Positions 55,468 through 64,000 are shown, counted from the stretch's first letter. The stretch is 64,000 bases of DNA from an uncultured Acidobacteriaceae bacterium (GCA_903911925.1 CAIWFH010000122.1:1-64000), one strand, 5' to 3'. The notes: generated from the letters alone by a model not told the origin. A program made the numbers and translations.

Positions 55468-55941
55468 TTACCACGGTTTGAGCTTCAGCACGTCGAAGCC
55501 CTTGTCAATGAAGCCTGCCAGTTTCCCGTCCTGCTCCGGGTTGAAGCTCAACTTGACCTTCGAAAAAGCGAAGCTGATGGATTCCATGGGATTCTCGCTC
55601 GATCCGGAGTGCTGAATCGAAGTGATGATGGCATTCTCCATGTGAATCTTGTAGTAGTCTTCCTGCTGGTCGCCCATGGCCTTGTCATAAATGAGATCCA
55701 CCTTCGCCAGGTAGTTCCCGGTTACGCAATCGTCGAAGAGCAGCGGAGATGTCTTATCCACCACTTTCATGATGGAAACGTCGCTGATGCTGGCGCGTCC
55801 GGCGCGGGTTTCGCCGCCGGATGCGCCCACAACCGCGGTATTTGAAGCGCCAAAGCTGAAGGACAAAACGTCGATGGCATTCTCTTTGCTCTTGCTGTTT
55901 CCAGGGCGTCCATCGATGATCAGATACGCGTTAACTGCCAT
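55468..55941 (-). CDS. hcp: Type VI secretion tube protein Hcp
   Basis: 157-residue Hcp (TssD), whose stacked hexamers form the inner tube and which is secreted. It starts MAVNAYLIIDGRPGNSKSKENAIDVLSFSFG, and the KENAIDVLSFSFGASN motif is typical. Further blocks are ASISDVSIMKVVDKTSPLLF and the AFSKVKLSFNP strand. No C-terminal fused toxin is present. It sits 93 bases downstream of tssC, enough for its own ribosome binding signal and possibly a separate promoter. Confidence 0.96.
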   Translation of the reverse strand: MAVNAYLIIDGRPGNSKSKENAIDVLSFSFGASNTAVVGASGGETRAGRASISDVSIMKVVDKTSPLLFDDCVTGNYLAKVDLIYDKAMGDQQEDYYKIHMENAIITSIQHSGSSENPMESISFAFSKVKLSFNPEQDGKLAGFIDKGFDVLKLKPW

Positions 55942-56034
55942 TTGTTAGTCTCCGGAAGGGAAAGTTGTGAGGCTGCCTGTGAACGATGAACTTCAGGACG
56001 TTGCCGGCCTGAAGTCCGGGAAGGGTCGCAAAAG

Positions 56035-57522
56035 TTACTTGGCCGCGGCAGGAAGTTCAGCCACCAGCCGCAGCGAAACGGTAAGTTCATCAAGTTGGAA
56101 GTGGGGACGAAGGAATGCCACGGCGCGATACACGCCAGGCTTTCCAGGCACCTCGGTGACGTCGATGCGCGCTTCACGCAAGGGGCGCTCTGCCTTGGTC
56201 GCGGGCGAAGCGGAGTCATCGGGCGTCACGTACCTGGTAATCCACCGGTTCAGGAAGGTGTCCGCCTCTTCGCGGGACATGAAGCTGCCGATCTTGTCGC
56301 GCATCATGGCCTTGAGATAATGCGCGAACCGCGACACAGCCATGATGTACGGGAGTTGGGTTGACAGCCTGGCATTGGCATTGGCTGAATCGCTGTCGTA
56401 GACCTTGGGCTTCTGGCAGCTCTGAACGCTGAAGAACGCCGCATAGTCGGTACCTTTGCAATGCACCAGCGGAACAAACCCCAGGTCTGCAAGTTCCTTC
56501 TCGCGCCGGTCGGTAATCGGCACCTCGGTGGGGCACTTCATGGCCACATCGCCGTCATCGGTGGCAAAGTTGTGGGTCGGCAATCCCTCCACCAGTCCCC
56601 CGCCCTCAACGCCTCGCATGGCAACGCACATTCCATACAGCGAGAAAGACTGCGTCATCTTCGTGCCAAGCGCATAGGCGGCATTCATCCACAGGTACTT
56701 GGAGTGGTCGGTGCCGTCCACGTGCTCCTCATACATAAACTCGTCGATGGGCTTGGTTTCGGCGCCGTAAGGAAGGCGGCCGAGGGTGCGGGGGCAGGTC
56801 AGCGCGACATAGCGCGAATCCTCGCTCTGCCGGAAGCCCTTCCACTTGGCATATTCCGTGCTGTCGAATATCTTGGCCAGGTCGCGAGGAGCGTCGAGTT
56901 GCTGGTAGCTCTCAAGGTTCATCAGCTCAGGCGACGCGGCGCTTACAAACGGCGCGTGCGCCTGCGCGGCAATATGCGAGACTCCCTCAAGCAGCGCCAT
57001 GTCTTCAGGGTGCTTGCCAAATTCATAGTCTCCGATAATCGCCCCGAACGGCGCCCCGCCGAATACGCCGTATTCCTCTTCGTAGATCTTCTTGAAGAGA
57101 GCGCTCTGGTCAAACTCGGGAGCCTTCTCGATGTCGCGCAGAAGTTCCTTTTTGCTGACGTTCATTACCCGGATCTTCAACCCCACGCCCGTCTCGCTGT
57201 TATCCATCAGGTACTTCAGCCCGCGCCAAGAACCTTCAAGCTTCTGAAACTGCGCATGATGCAGAATCTCGTTCAACTGCAGCGAGAGAAGGTGATCGAT
57301 CTGCGCGATGCGCGCGTTGATCATCATCTCCGCGTCTTTCGCCACGGTCATCGAGCCGTCAAGGACCTGGGCCACAAACTCCTTCACCAGGTCTTTGCCG
57401 CGCTCCCGGGATGCGGCTTCAACGCCAAACCTTCCCTGCTCCACAATCTGGTCAAGCAGGCTGCCTTCCTGCGCTTCGGTGGTAACCGCCTGGGCCTGTT
57501 GATTTGCGACTGCGTCAGCCAT
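56035..57522 (-). CDS. tssC: Type VI secretion sheath large subunit TssC
   Basis: 495-residue TssC (VipB), which interleaves with TssB to form the contractile sheath. Blocks in order are LLSLQLNEILHHAQFQKLEGSWRGLKYLM, KKIYEEEYGVFGGAPFGAIIGDYEFG, SEDSRYVALTCPRTLGRLPYG, LVEGLPTHNFATDDGDVAMKCPTEVPI and YLKAMMRDKIGSFMSREEADTFLNRWI. The start at 57522 (MADAV) is favoured because GGAGG lies five bases upstream; an earlier in-frame ATG at 57534 is possible. It overlaps tssB by eight bases. Confidence 0.96.
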   Translation of the reverse strand: MADAVANQQAQAVTTEAQEGSLLDQIVEQGRFGVEAASRERGKDLVKEFVAQVLDGSMTVAKDAEMMINARIAQIDHLLSLQLNEILHHAQFQKLEGSWRGLKYLMDNSETGVGLKIRVMNVSKKELLRDIEKAPEFDQSALFKKIYEEEYGVFGGAPFGAIIGDYEFGKHPEDMALLEGVSHIAAQAHAPFVSAASPELMNLESYQQLDAPRDLAKIFDSTEYAKWKGFRQSEDSRYVALTCPRTLGRLPYGAETKPIDEFMYEEHVDGTDHSKYLWMNAAYALGTKMTQSFSLYGMCVAMRGVEGGGLVEGLPTHNFATDDGDVAMKCPTEVPITDRREKELADLGFVPLVHCKGTDYAAFFSVQSCQKPKVYDSDSANANARLSTQLPYIMAVSRFAHYLKAMMRDKIGSFMSREEADTFLNRWITRYVTPDDSASPATKAERPLREARIDVTEVPGKPGVYRAVAFLRPHFQLDELTVSLRLVAELPAAAK

Positions 57523-58039
57523 TGGAGCCTCCATCCTTACTGCCGATCTCGCTCTTGAGTTTGTCCAGTGTCTCCGTGTTGCCTACGGCTTCAAGCAGAA
57601 GTTCCTCGAGCCTGTCGTTGCCCTGCAGTGACCCGCGCAGGTCGCTGAGACGCGTGCGGAGGTCAAGCAACTGCTTCAGCGGCTTAACCTGCTTGGCAAC
57701 ATTTGCCGGCTCAAAATCATCCATCTTGCGGAACTTGAGATCGACTTTCAATTGCGGCGCATCCGCCTCATCGCTCAACTTGTTTTCAACAGCAAAAGAG
57801 AGATGCGGCTTCATTCCCTCAAGCACGGTGTCAAAGTTGTCGGGATTGACCTCGACGAACTTTCGCTCCTTGAGCTTGGGAAGCGGCTGTTCCGGGTTAC
57901 CTGTGAAATCTCCGAGGACTCCGACTACGAAGGGCAGTTCCTTCAGTTCAATTGCGCCGCCCACTTCAACGTCGTAGGTGATTTGCACCCGGGGAGGACG
58001 CACCCGGTCCAGCTTATGCTGCGCACTTTGTCTGGCCAT
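57515..58039 (-). CDS. tssB: Type VI secretion sheath small subunit TssB
   Basis: 174-residue TssB (VipA). Features are VRPPRVQITYDVEVGGAIELKELPFVVGVLGDFTG (the family opening) and KFVEVNPDNFDTVLEGMKPHLSF, with the C-terminal helical tail ending GSKDGGSNG. It is the first gene of the minus-strand T6SS operon and overlaps tssC. The promoter must lie in the divergent 58040-58428 region. Confidence 0.96.
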   Translation of the reverse strand: MARQSAQHKLDRVRPPRVQITYDVEVGGAIELKELPFVVGVLGDFTGNPEQPLPKLKERKFVEVNPDNFDTVLEGMKPHLSFAVENKLSDEADAPQLKVDLKFRKMDDFEPANVAKQVKPLKQLLDLRTRLSDLRGSLQGNDRLEELLLEAVGNTETLDKLKSEIGSKDGGSNG

Positions 58040-58428
58040 TGGTTATTCCTTTGATTGATGGCGATCAGTTGCGGACTAGCATGACTCTTGCTGACTTGTG
58101 ACGTGCTCTTGCTTCGGAAGCTGGAACGCTTCCTTTGGGAAATAAATTGGCTGCAAAGCTGGTCTTACCCCTGGGGAGAAGGCGGGCGCGGTGACGGTTT
58201 ATTCATCTAACGTCTCTTCACTGCCCGTTCGAACTTGTTGATACCACAAGCACCAAGGAGGGTCAAGAGGCCTCGTTAAAAGCAAAGTCCTGCTGCCACA
58301 TCCGGCTTTCAAGCTAGACAATTGCACGGCGGTGGCACCCATGCCTTTGCGGTTGCTCAAAGAGGCGACCCGGATATGTGCTTAAAATTCATGGTGAATT
58401 TCGCTCACAATTGAGTCTTGGAGTCACG
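58040..58428. promoter_or_regulatory. 389-base divergent region between tssB and the methyltransferase gene
   Basis: The region holds no gene I can support and should carry promoters for the sheath-first T6SS operon (-) and the methyltransferase (+). It has stretches richer in A/T (58131-58160, 58270-58300) on a GC-rich background. GGTGGCACCCATGCC (about 58331) on the plus strand and TGGCAGCAGGACTTTGC on the minus strand resemble sigma-54 boxes, but the spacing is wrong. Confidence 0.5.
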
Positions 58429-59898
58429 ATGCTGAAGCTCTTGTCAGAAACCAGGTCACGCCGGCTTCTGGATCTGTTTACCCAGGCGGGTTATCACGAA
58501 ACCAACCTCAAAAGCCACCTCGGCGCCATGGAGCTACCCTCGCGGCAATTGCGCAACGAGCCGAGACTTCTGGATCGAACCGCGGAACCAACCTTGCTGA
58601 ACGCTCTTCTGCGCTGGTTCTGGCTTGGGCGTTCCCAGTCGCAGGCAGCCGTCTGTGCGGCAGTGCCTTGCGAACTCCTATCCATTCTGCTGGAGTCTGG
58701 TTTGCTGGCCGAAAGCGACGGCATGTTGGCTCCGGCAGCCATGCTGCTACCCGCCGATGGGTTCCTTATCGCCTCAGATCACCCGGCGGCCATTGAGCGG
58801 CGCGAGTCGGAGATGGTGCTTTGGCCGAATCCGACCAGTCGATTTCTCTCCAGGTTCGCAATTCGCCGCCACTCCCGCGCCACCCTCGATCTGGGCGCCG
58901 GCGGCGGAATTCTCAGCCTTGGCGCAGCAAAACACAGTGACACGGTGGTGGCCACCGACCTGAATCCAAGGGCGGTGACATTTGCCTTGTTCAACGCCCG
59001 GCTCAATGGAGTTGAAAACATTGAAGTGCTAAGCGGCGATTGTTTCGCGCCGGTCGCGGACAGGACCTTCGATCTGATCCTTTCAAACCCGCCTTTCTTC
59101 ATCACGCCGCAGAACGGCTACTTGTTTTGCGATAACTCCATGGAACTGGATGGGCTGTGCCGCCGGCTGGTAAAAGACGCTCCCGGCCACCTCAATGAGG
59201 GCGGCTACATGCAGATGCTGTGCGAGTGGGCGCAAATAGCCGGGCAGCCCTGGGAAGAGCGAATTGCCGAGTGGCTGGCCGGCACGGGATGCGATGCATG
59301 GGTGATGAAAGGCCTGACCCAGGACCCTGCCGAATATGCTCAACAGCGAATTCGAGAGACCTCGCAAGACCCCTCCCGCGACAACGAGCTTTATCACGGC
59401 TTCATGGCTTACTATCGCGAGCGGGGCGTTGAGGCAATTCACGACGGACTGATTGTGATGCGCCGGAGGACGGGATCGAACTGGGTGCGGATTGAGGAAG
59501 TGCCCAAGACCCCGAAGGGCGAATTGGGCGATCTTGTGGTGAGCACCTTTGCCGCCAACGACCTGCTTACGCAAATCCAGGACGATGCCAGCCTGCTGGC
59601 CATCAAGCCCAGAATGTCTGCGTACGCCAGGCTGGAGCAGGTTTGCGGACAGGTTGAAGGCGGCTGGGCCCCGGAATCCATAACTCTGCGGCTCGTGGAG
59701 GGATTTCCGTTCCACCTGGAGGTGCAGCCGCTGGTCGCGAACTTCCTTGCCGGCTGCGACGGCAAGCGCACGGTCGCCGAAGCCATCCAGGCATTCGCGG
59801 CGGTCGCCAACGCCCCGCTGGAGACCGTGCAGCGGGAGTGCCTTGCCATGATTCGCAAGCTTATCGACCGTGGATTCATAGCCGCCGAGGCCGTTTGA
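58429..59898 (+). CDS. Class I SAM-dependent methyltransferase with N- and C-terminal extensions
   Basis: 489-residue protein. The N-terminal ~130 residues are helical with no known domain. The methyltransferase core has SAM motif I in TLDLGAGGGILSLGAAKHSD (about residue 150), VVATDLNPRAVTFALFNARLNG, and the N/Q-methyltransferase motif SNPPFF. The last ~90 residues form a separate domain (EVQPLVANFLAGCDGKRTVAEAI, then LECLAMIRKLIDRGF-like winged-helix pattern). The SNPPFF motif points to an N-methyltransferase on a nucleobase or Gln of the RlmG/PrmC kind. The start at 58429 has GGAG six bases upstream. It is divergent from tssB; any role in secretion is unproved. Confidence 0.75.
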   Translation: MLKLLSETRSRRLLDLFTQAGYHETNLKSHLGAMELPSRQLRNEPRLLDRTAEPTLLNALLRWFWLGRSQSQAAVCAAVPCELLSILLESGLLAESDGMLAPAAMLLPADGFLIASDHPAAIERRESEMVLWPNPTSRFLSRFAIRRHSRATLDLGAGGGILSLGAAKHSDTVVATDLNPRAVTFALFNARLNGVENIEVLSGDCFAPVADRTFDLILSNPPFFITPQNGYLFCDNSMELDGLCRRLVKDAPGHLNEGGYMQMLCEWAQIAGQPWEERIAEWLAGTGCDAWVMKGLTQDPAEYAQQRIRETSQDPSRDNELYHGFMAYYRERGVEAIHDGLIVMRRRTGSNWVRIEEVPKTPKGELGDLVVSTFAANDLLTQIQDDASLLAIKPRMSAYARLEQVCGQVEGGWAPESITLRLVEGFPFHLEVQPLVANFLAGCDGKRTVAEAIQAFAAVANAPLETVQRECLAMIRKLIDRGFIAAEAV

Positions 59899-59998
59899 AT
59901 TGCGGTACTCCTTGTGTAAATTTCCCGTTCCCGCATCGTAAACTTGTGAAAGACTTGGGACGGGAAGTGGGTCTGTCTGTGCGGCGAGGAGTCCACCA

Positions 59999-60280
59999 AT
60001 GGCCAAATTGACGGGAAATATCCAGATCAAAACGAATCCGGGCTCGGAAGGCCTGGCGGCTCACTTTGAGGTGATGTTTGTTCCCTACGCGGGGCGCCTC
60101 AATACCAAGTCCGCAACGGCGAGCAATCATGACGAACTGGTGTCCCTGTTAACTGAACTCAAGTTCAGCGAGGACGATGCCGCCAAGTGGGCGGGACGAG
60201 CCCGTTCGCAGGGCGTGGTCATCATCTCCAGCGTTGAGCGCTCAGACGCCTTATTGAAAGAGCAGGGCCTTCTGGCCTGA
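59999..60280 (+). CDS. Small conserved-looking protein of unknown function
   Basis: 93-residue protein that I do not recognise. It is predicted soluble and mixed alpha/beta: a beta-rich first half (LTGNIQIKTNPGSEGLAAHFEVMFV), then a helix-rich second half (ELVSLLTELKFSEDDAAKWA, RARSQGVVIISSVERSDALL). It lies 100 bases after the methyltransferase on the same strand and could be cotranscribed. The frame is clean and the ATG follows GAGGAG. Confidence 0.6.
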   Translation: MAKLTGNIQIKTNPGSEGLAAHFEVMFVPYAGRLNTKSATASNHDELVSLLTELKFSEDDAAKWAGRARSQGVVIISSVERSDALLKEQGLLA

Positions 60281-60319
60281 GTTGAATACCTCCCAGCCAA
60301 CGAACCGGCAGGGTCCAGC

Positions 60320-61606
60320 CTATTTCGCCTTGATGGCGAAGATCACCACGACAATCAAAACGATGAGCAGGAATGTGTTGACCACCAGGAGTATGGGCAG
60401 CATCTCCTGCAGTTTGCTCTTTGGGGCTGCTATCGGCGGGGGAGCCGACTTTGGCGCGACCGCCTGCGGAGTTTGAATTTGCGGGGCCTGAATATGGGGC
60501 GGCGCAACAACCGGCAGCGGCGCTGGGGGCACCGCCGGGTGGGGGACTGCTGGATGGGGCACAGAGATAGGCGCCGGCAGGGGAGGCGCTGCCCCTTGCG
60601 GCGGGCGGGGCGGGGCTGGGGCGCTTACGGCAGTTCGGATGGCAGCCCCGGAGATGATGCGGGTAAACTCGCCCGGCTCAGAAGCGGACGTCACTGGGGG
60701 ATCAATCGTCTCCGCGGGCGGCTGGGAAGTTTCAATGGGCGGCGCGGTCCGGGCACCCTGAGATAACCGCTGGATCAGGCGCGTGACGCTGCCTGAATCC
60801 GTTACTGGTGTCTCGTCCAGGTGGGCGGCTGAATGAGATGGAAGCGGCTCAGCAGACCACGGATTTGTTGGCGCCTGCTGCTGTGGCGCCGCCCCCAGCG
60901 ATGCGAACAGGCCAGTAACGCCGGTCGATGGCTCAACGCTGCCAACTGCCTTATGGCCCGCGTTGGCATTTGGTTCCACCGGCCACTTGAATTCCTCAGA
61001 AGGTGGCGCGGCAAGGGGCGCCGGGGGCGAAAACGTCTGGACGCGCGCCGGGGGCGGCGCAGCGGGGGGCCTGGCTTGAAAAAACTGCGTGAAGCCTCCC
61101 TCTCCCGATGCCGAGTCGGAAACTCCCGGAGTTGAAAAACCCTTCATGCGAGATGGGCTTGGAGCCGGATGTGCCGGCGGTGGCGGCTCTGGTACTGGTC
61201 TGGAAGCAGCCGCCAGCGGCGGATTCACCTGCTGAACGAAGATGCGAGTGAACTCGCCGGGGGCTGGCGTCGATTTTGGATCGCCGGCATCGATCTGGGC
61301 CGGTAGCGGGTCATCCTTGGGTACAGGCGAAGTCTGAAACATCCTGGTGAACTCGCCGGGCTGGGCTGCTTGCGGATCGGCGGCGCCAGGGTTCAACCCT
61401 GATGACGGCGGCGGTATGGTCGGCTCCGCCGCGAATGGGGCTTGATTCAGTTCTATCGCAGCTTTCGGCGCGTGGATGCTTTCATCCGACTGCTTCGGCG
61501 GCTCGGCTGCGTCCCTGCCAAAAGCGCGCAAAAACATACCGGTAGCGCTGAGTTCCTCTGCGTCTTTCGTCGGCTCGGATTCGGGCGTCCATTCTGTCGT
61601 GGTCAT
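60320..61606 (-). CDS. Proline-rich tail-anchored protein with repeated short motifs, in the T6SS locus
   Basis: 428-residue protein that I do not recognise as a family. A long, disordered Pro/Ala-rich cytoplasmic part contains a repeated short motif: PGEFTRMF (83-90), PGEFTRIF (116-123), GGFTQFF (170-176), GVTGLFAS (229-236), GSVTRLIQ (272-279) and PGEFTRII (311-318). A single C-terminal membrane helix (about 403-426, LPILLVVNTFLLIVLIVVVI) anchors it, leaving only two residues outside. Threonine precedes the basic or aliphatic residue in nearly all repeats, as in phosphothreonine or docking motifs. The start at 61606 (MTTTEW) is inferred from composition. It lies between T6SS genes on the opposite strand. 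Confidence 0.75.
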   Translation of the reverse strand: MTTTEWTPESEPTKDAEELSATGMFLRAFGRDAAEPPKQSDESIHAPKAAIELNQAPFAAEPTIPPPSSGLNPGAADPQAAQPGEFTRMFQTSPVPKDDPLPAQIDAGDPKSTPAPGEFTRIFVQQVNPPLAAASRPVPEPPPPAHPAPSPSRMKGFSTPGVSDSASGEGGFTQFFQARPPAAPPPARVQTFSPPAPLAAPPSEEFKWPVEPNANAGHKAVGSVEPSTGVTGLFASLGAAPQQQAPTNPWSAEPLPSHSAAHLDETPVTDSGSVTRLIQRLSQGARTAPPIETSQPPAETIDPPVTSASEPGEFTRIISGAAIRTAVSAPAPPRPPQGAAPPLPAPISVPHPAVPHPAVPPAPLPVVAPPHIQAPQIQTPQAVAPKSAPPPIAAPKSKLQEMLPILLVVNTFLLIVLIVVVIFAIKAK

Positions 61607-61910
61607 ATTGGGGATGTCCTGTGCGGAATCGCAGCGGCGATGATTGCAAAGATTACACCTGCCCCGGTACGGCGTAAAGACGAATGACGCCTCAAGAATT
61701 CGGATAGGAAGCCGGCCTGTCTCCAAATTCTCAATTAACTGCATTTACTTGTTTGCTCTTTCTCAAACTCATTGCGCAAATACGATGTTCAGTTATATGG
61801 GTGGCATTCCAAACCCTGTCCGGCTTTCCCTTCTTCCCGTCTTTTGTTTTTCCGGTCGGATCGTGAAACGGGTCTGAACCAGATTCTAAAGCTAATTCAG
61901 GACTTTCGAA
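61607..61910. promoter_or_regulatory. 304-base divergent region between the tail-anchored gene and tssL
   Basis: No gene is supported. The part at 61731-61910 is richer in A/T than its surroundings and should hold the tssL promoter; the minus-strand gene starts at 61606. Confidence 0.45.
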
Positions 61911-62645
61911 ATGACTAATCGTCTGTCGCGCACGCACAGCCTCGGCTCCTGCTACGAGAATGCAATCACCACCATCCTCAGGTTGGCTTCGCTTCAGCAG
62001 CAGGCCGTGCCGAACTCGCAGGGATTCCGCAACAGCATTCGAGGCGCGCTCAAATCTGCCATGGAGCAGGCCAAGGCGCTCGGCTACTCAAGCGAAATGA
62101 ACCAGTTGGCGTTCTTTGCTGTCGTCGCACTGCTGGATGAGAGCGTGCTCAGGATGCACAATCCAGCCTTAGCCGATTGGGCGCAGCAACCCATGCAGCA
62201 AGAGATGTTCGGCCACAACCGTGCCGGTGAAGTCTTCTTCGATCACCTCGCCGGGCTTCTTGCACGGCAGGATTCGCAGGAAACCGCAGACTGCCTTGAA
62301 GTCTACTGCCTCTGCATGCTTCTCGGGTTCAACGGGAAATATGCGTTCGGCTCAGGCGGTACCAGCGCTTTTCTAGCCCAGGCCGGAGTCGACGGCCATG
62401 CAGCAAGGCCAAACAGCGAAGTGCAGGCTCTTACCCGCCAAGCAAGGGAGAAGATTGCGCGCATTCGCGGCCAGGCCCTGTTTCTGCGCGCCGACTCGCC
62501 CGCGCCCCAGGTAAAACAGGCGGCTGCCATCGACCGCTGGAGTCGCGGCCTTGGCATCGCAGCCATATGCCTGTTCGCGCTGGCGCTTCTGGCGTACGGT
62601 ATCTTCTGGATTGCCCTGGCTTCCGGGGTATCCCAAATTTCGTAA
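61911..62645 (+). CDS. tssL: Type VI secretion membrane protein TssL (DotU family)
   Basis: 244-residue inner-membrane protein of the T6SS membrane complex (TssJLM). The cytoplasmic part has ENAITTILRLASLQQQAV and the DotU blocks LAFFAVVALLDESVLRM, EMFGHNRAGEVFFDHLAGLLARQD and DCLEVYCLCMLLGFNGKYAFG. One C-terminal membrane helix (about 215-240) follows. There is no OmpA/peptidoglycan-binding extension. The ATG lies 304 bases from the tail-anchored gene start, and tssM follows 30 bases later. Confidence 0.93.
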   Translation: MTNRLSRTHSLGSCYENAITTILRLASLQQQAVPNSQGFRNSIRGALKSAMEQAKALGYSSEMNQLAFFAVVALLDESVLRMHNPALADWAQQPMQQEMFGHNRAGEVFFDHLAGLLARQDSQETADCLEVYCLCMLLGFNGKYAFGSGGTSAFLAQAGVDGHAARPNSEVQALTRQAREKIARIRGQALFLRADSPAPQVKQAAAIDRWSRGLGIAAICLFALALLAYGIFWIALASGVSQIS

Positions 62646-62675
62646 GGGTTCGCGAATCTTCAGTGGGGGTAGCCC

Positions 62676-64000
62676 TTGCTCGTCTATCTTCTTGTACTTG
62701 CCGTCTTGCTTGTCGCCGCCCTGCTGGCATTTGGCATGGCCGCGCTTCTACACCTCCACGGGATTCCGCTGGCCGTTTTTGTCGTTGTCATTCTGCTTCT
62801 CGGCGTCGCTGCCGCGGTAACCATCCTATTCCTTCACTTCCGCGCAAAAAAGGAGAAAGAACTTGCGGGCGACGTGTCGGCGGGCGCAGAAACCGCGGAC
62901 CTGGATCTGCTGCTGAACGATGCAAACCGGAAGCTGCGTGAATCGCAACAGGGCGCCAAGACTCTCGATCTGGTTCCGTTGTTGTATGTTCTGGGCGAAC
63001 AGGGTGCGGCTAAAACAACGCTCATTGTGCGCTCGGGCCTCGACCAGGAACTGCTGGCCGGCGCCGCTCCGCAGGAGGGAACCGCGCTGCCAACGCCGGT
63101 TGTGAACGTGTGGTACACGCGCGAGGCGGCTATCATTGAGGTCGGTGAGGCATTGCGGCAAAACAGCCGGATGCTTGCCCGCCTTGTCGAGCGCACGCGG
63201 CCCCGCGCTTACCGTTCGGCATTCGGCTCGGCAGCGGCAGCCCGCGCTGTCGTAGTTTGTGTCAGCGCAGAGCAGGTGCTCGCGGGTGACGGCGGCGCAT
63301 CGTTGCTGGCCGGGGCTCGCGCCATGGGCGCGCAACTGCGCCAGGTCAGCCGCTTGCTGGGAACGCCAGTCCCGGTCTACGTGATTGTCACCAAGCTCGA
63401 CAAGGTGCCGCATTTCGAGGAGTTTGTGCGCAACTTGTCAAACGATGAAGTTCGTCAGGTGCTGGGCACAACGCTCAATCCAATCGACGCTTCCGCAGGC
63501 TTATATGTTGATCGGGCCGCTAGTGAAGTCAACGGCGATCTCGATGCTCTTTGCTATACGCTCGGCGAGTTTCGCGTGGAAATGCTGGCCCGCGAAACCG
63601 ACGCGAGAAACAGCGCAGGCGTCTACGAGTTCCCGCGCGAGTTCGGCAAGCTGCGCAAGAACCTGGGCCAGTTCCTGGTGGAACTGTGCAAGCCCAGCCA
63701 GTTGAGCGCCAATCCTTATTTGCGCGGATTCTATTTCACCGGCATTCGCGCCCAGATTGTGGAGCGGCTATCGACGCCGGTTGCCGTAGAGGAGAGCGAG
63801 CCAGGCGACGAAGGAGCCACGCGCTATTTGAATCTCTCGCTTGGCCGCGCGCAGTCCTCCAGCCGCGCCGTTGCACAGCCTGTCAAAGTTTCCGCGCGGG
63901 TTCCGCAATGGACATTTCTGCCACGCCTGTTTCCAGAAGCCATTCTCGGTGACAAGAGCGCGCTCTCCGCTACCAGCCATACGGCGCCCGCGCGCCTCTT
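62676..64000 (+). CDS. tssM: Type VI secretion membrane protein TssM (IcmF family), 5' part only
   Basis: About 441 residues of an inner-membrane T6SS protein that continues past the window edge. It starts at a TTG (62676) with GGGGGT upstream. Two membrane helices come first (about residues 2-26 and 30-52). Walker A GEQGAAKT is at 107-114, and TKLDKVPHFEEFV serves as the NTP-binding site's G4-like motif (about residue 236). NPYLRGFYFTGIRAQ follows, a family block. The catalytic-type and periplasmic C-terminal domains are beyond the end. It forms the membrane complex with TssL. Confidence 0.92.
   Translation, partial: MLVYLLVLAVLLVAALLAFGMAALLHLHGIPLAVFVVVILLLGVAAAVTILFLHFRAKKEKELAGDVSAGAETADLDLLLNDANRKLRESQQGAKTLDLVPLLYVLGEQGAAKTTLIVRSGLDQELLAGAAPQEGTALPTPVVNVWYTREAAIIEVGEALRQNSRMLARLVERTRPRAYRSAFGSAAAARAVVVCVSAEQVLAGDGGASLLAGARAMGAQLRQVSRLLGTPVPVYVIVTKLDKVPHFEEFVRNLSNDEVRQVLGTTLNPIDASAGLYVDRAASEVNGDLDALCYTLGEFRVEMLARETDARNSAGVYEFPREFGKLRKNLGQFLVELCKPSQLSANPYLRGFYFTGIRAQIVERLSTPVAVEESEPGDEGATRYLNLSLGRAQSSSRAVAQPVKVSARVPQWTFLPRLFPEAILGDKSALSATSHTAPARL

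Noticed and set aside
58290..58345. Sigma-54-like promoter boxes (GGTGGCACCCATGCC on the plus strand; TGGCAGCAGGACTTTGC on the minus strand)
   Set aside because: The distance between the GG and GC elements is 12 bases on the minus strand instead of 10, and the plus-strand match lacks the TTGC core at the right place.
59083..60030. 315-residue minus-strand frame
   Set aside because: It lies antisense to the methyltransferase and the start of the 93-aa gene; its codons follow the shadow pattern of the opposite strand.

Overview
The window is GC-rich, densely coded bacterial DNA. It fits an Acidobacteriota chromosome, most likely of class Terriglobia. That placement is inferred from the gene mix (a TTG/GTG-rich start repertoire, a divergent type VI secretion locus with two tssK genes, HemQ next to hemA/C/D, GH116 hydrolase, large PQQ/cytochrome dehydrogenase) and from abundant intergenic hairpin repeats. 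No rRNA, tRNA, CRISPR array, insertion sequence or integrase was recognised.

Bases 1-28 kb are mostly housekeeping. They hold a bacilliredoxin, two APC amino-acid permeases, thiamine-phosphate synthase, a DinB-like protein, a PQQ/cytochrome c dehydrogenase, a membrane protein/hydrolase pair, the accB-accC pair with an M24 peptidase, a small HTH protein, an M48 protease, a membrane PP2C phosphatase, myo-inositol-phosphate synthase, DedA, an HxlR regulator, HemQ, endonuclease III, and a tightly overlapping ccsA/hemX-hemA-hemC-hemD operon. Several gaps carry repeated palindromes of at least three families. One short secreted-protein gene (27450-27960) is frameshifted.

Bases 28-40.6 kb hold an HtrA/Deg protease, a peptidoglycan-binding-like protein, a two-gene glycoside hydrolase unit (GH116 plus a clan GH-A enzyme), two tandem type-B carboxylesterases facing it, lysA, an alpha/beta hydrolase and a zinc-ribbon/PspC protein.

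Bases 40.8-64 kb form a type VI secretion system. Reading along the minus strand the order is tssB, tssC, hcp, tagJ/impE, tssA, tssE, tssF, tssG, clpV, an unrecognised 375-aa gene, vgrG, and two consecutive tssK genes. On the other side of a divergent region lie a methyltransferase and a 93-aa protein (+), a proline-rich tail-anchored protein with a repeated short motif (-), then tssL and the start of tssM (+), which runs off the window. Sheath, tube, baseplate, recycling ATPase and most of the membrane complex are therefore present. tssJ and a PAAR gene are not seen. The most novel parts are the 375-aa gene between clpV and vgrG, the paired TssK proteins, and the repeat-motif tail-anchored protein.
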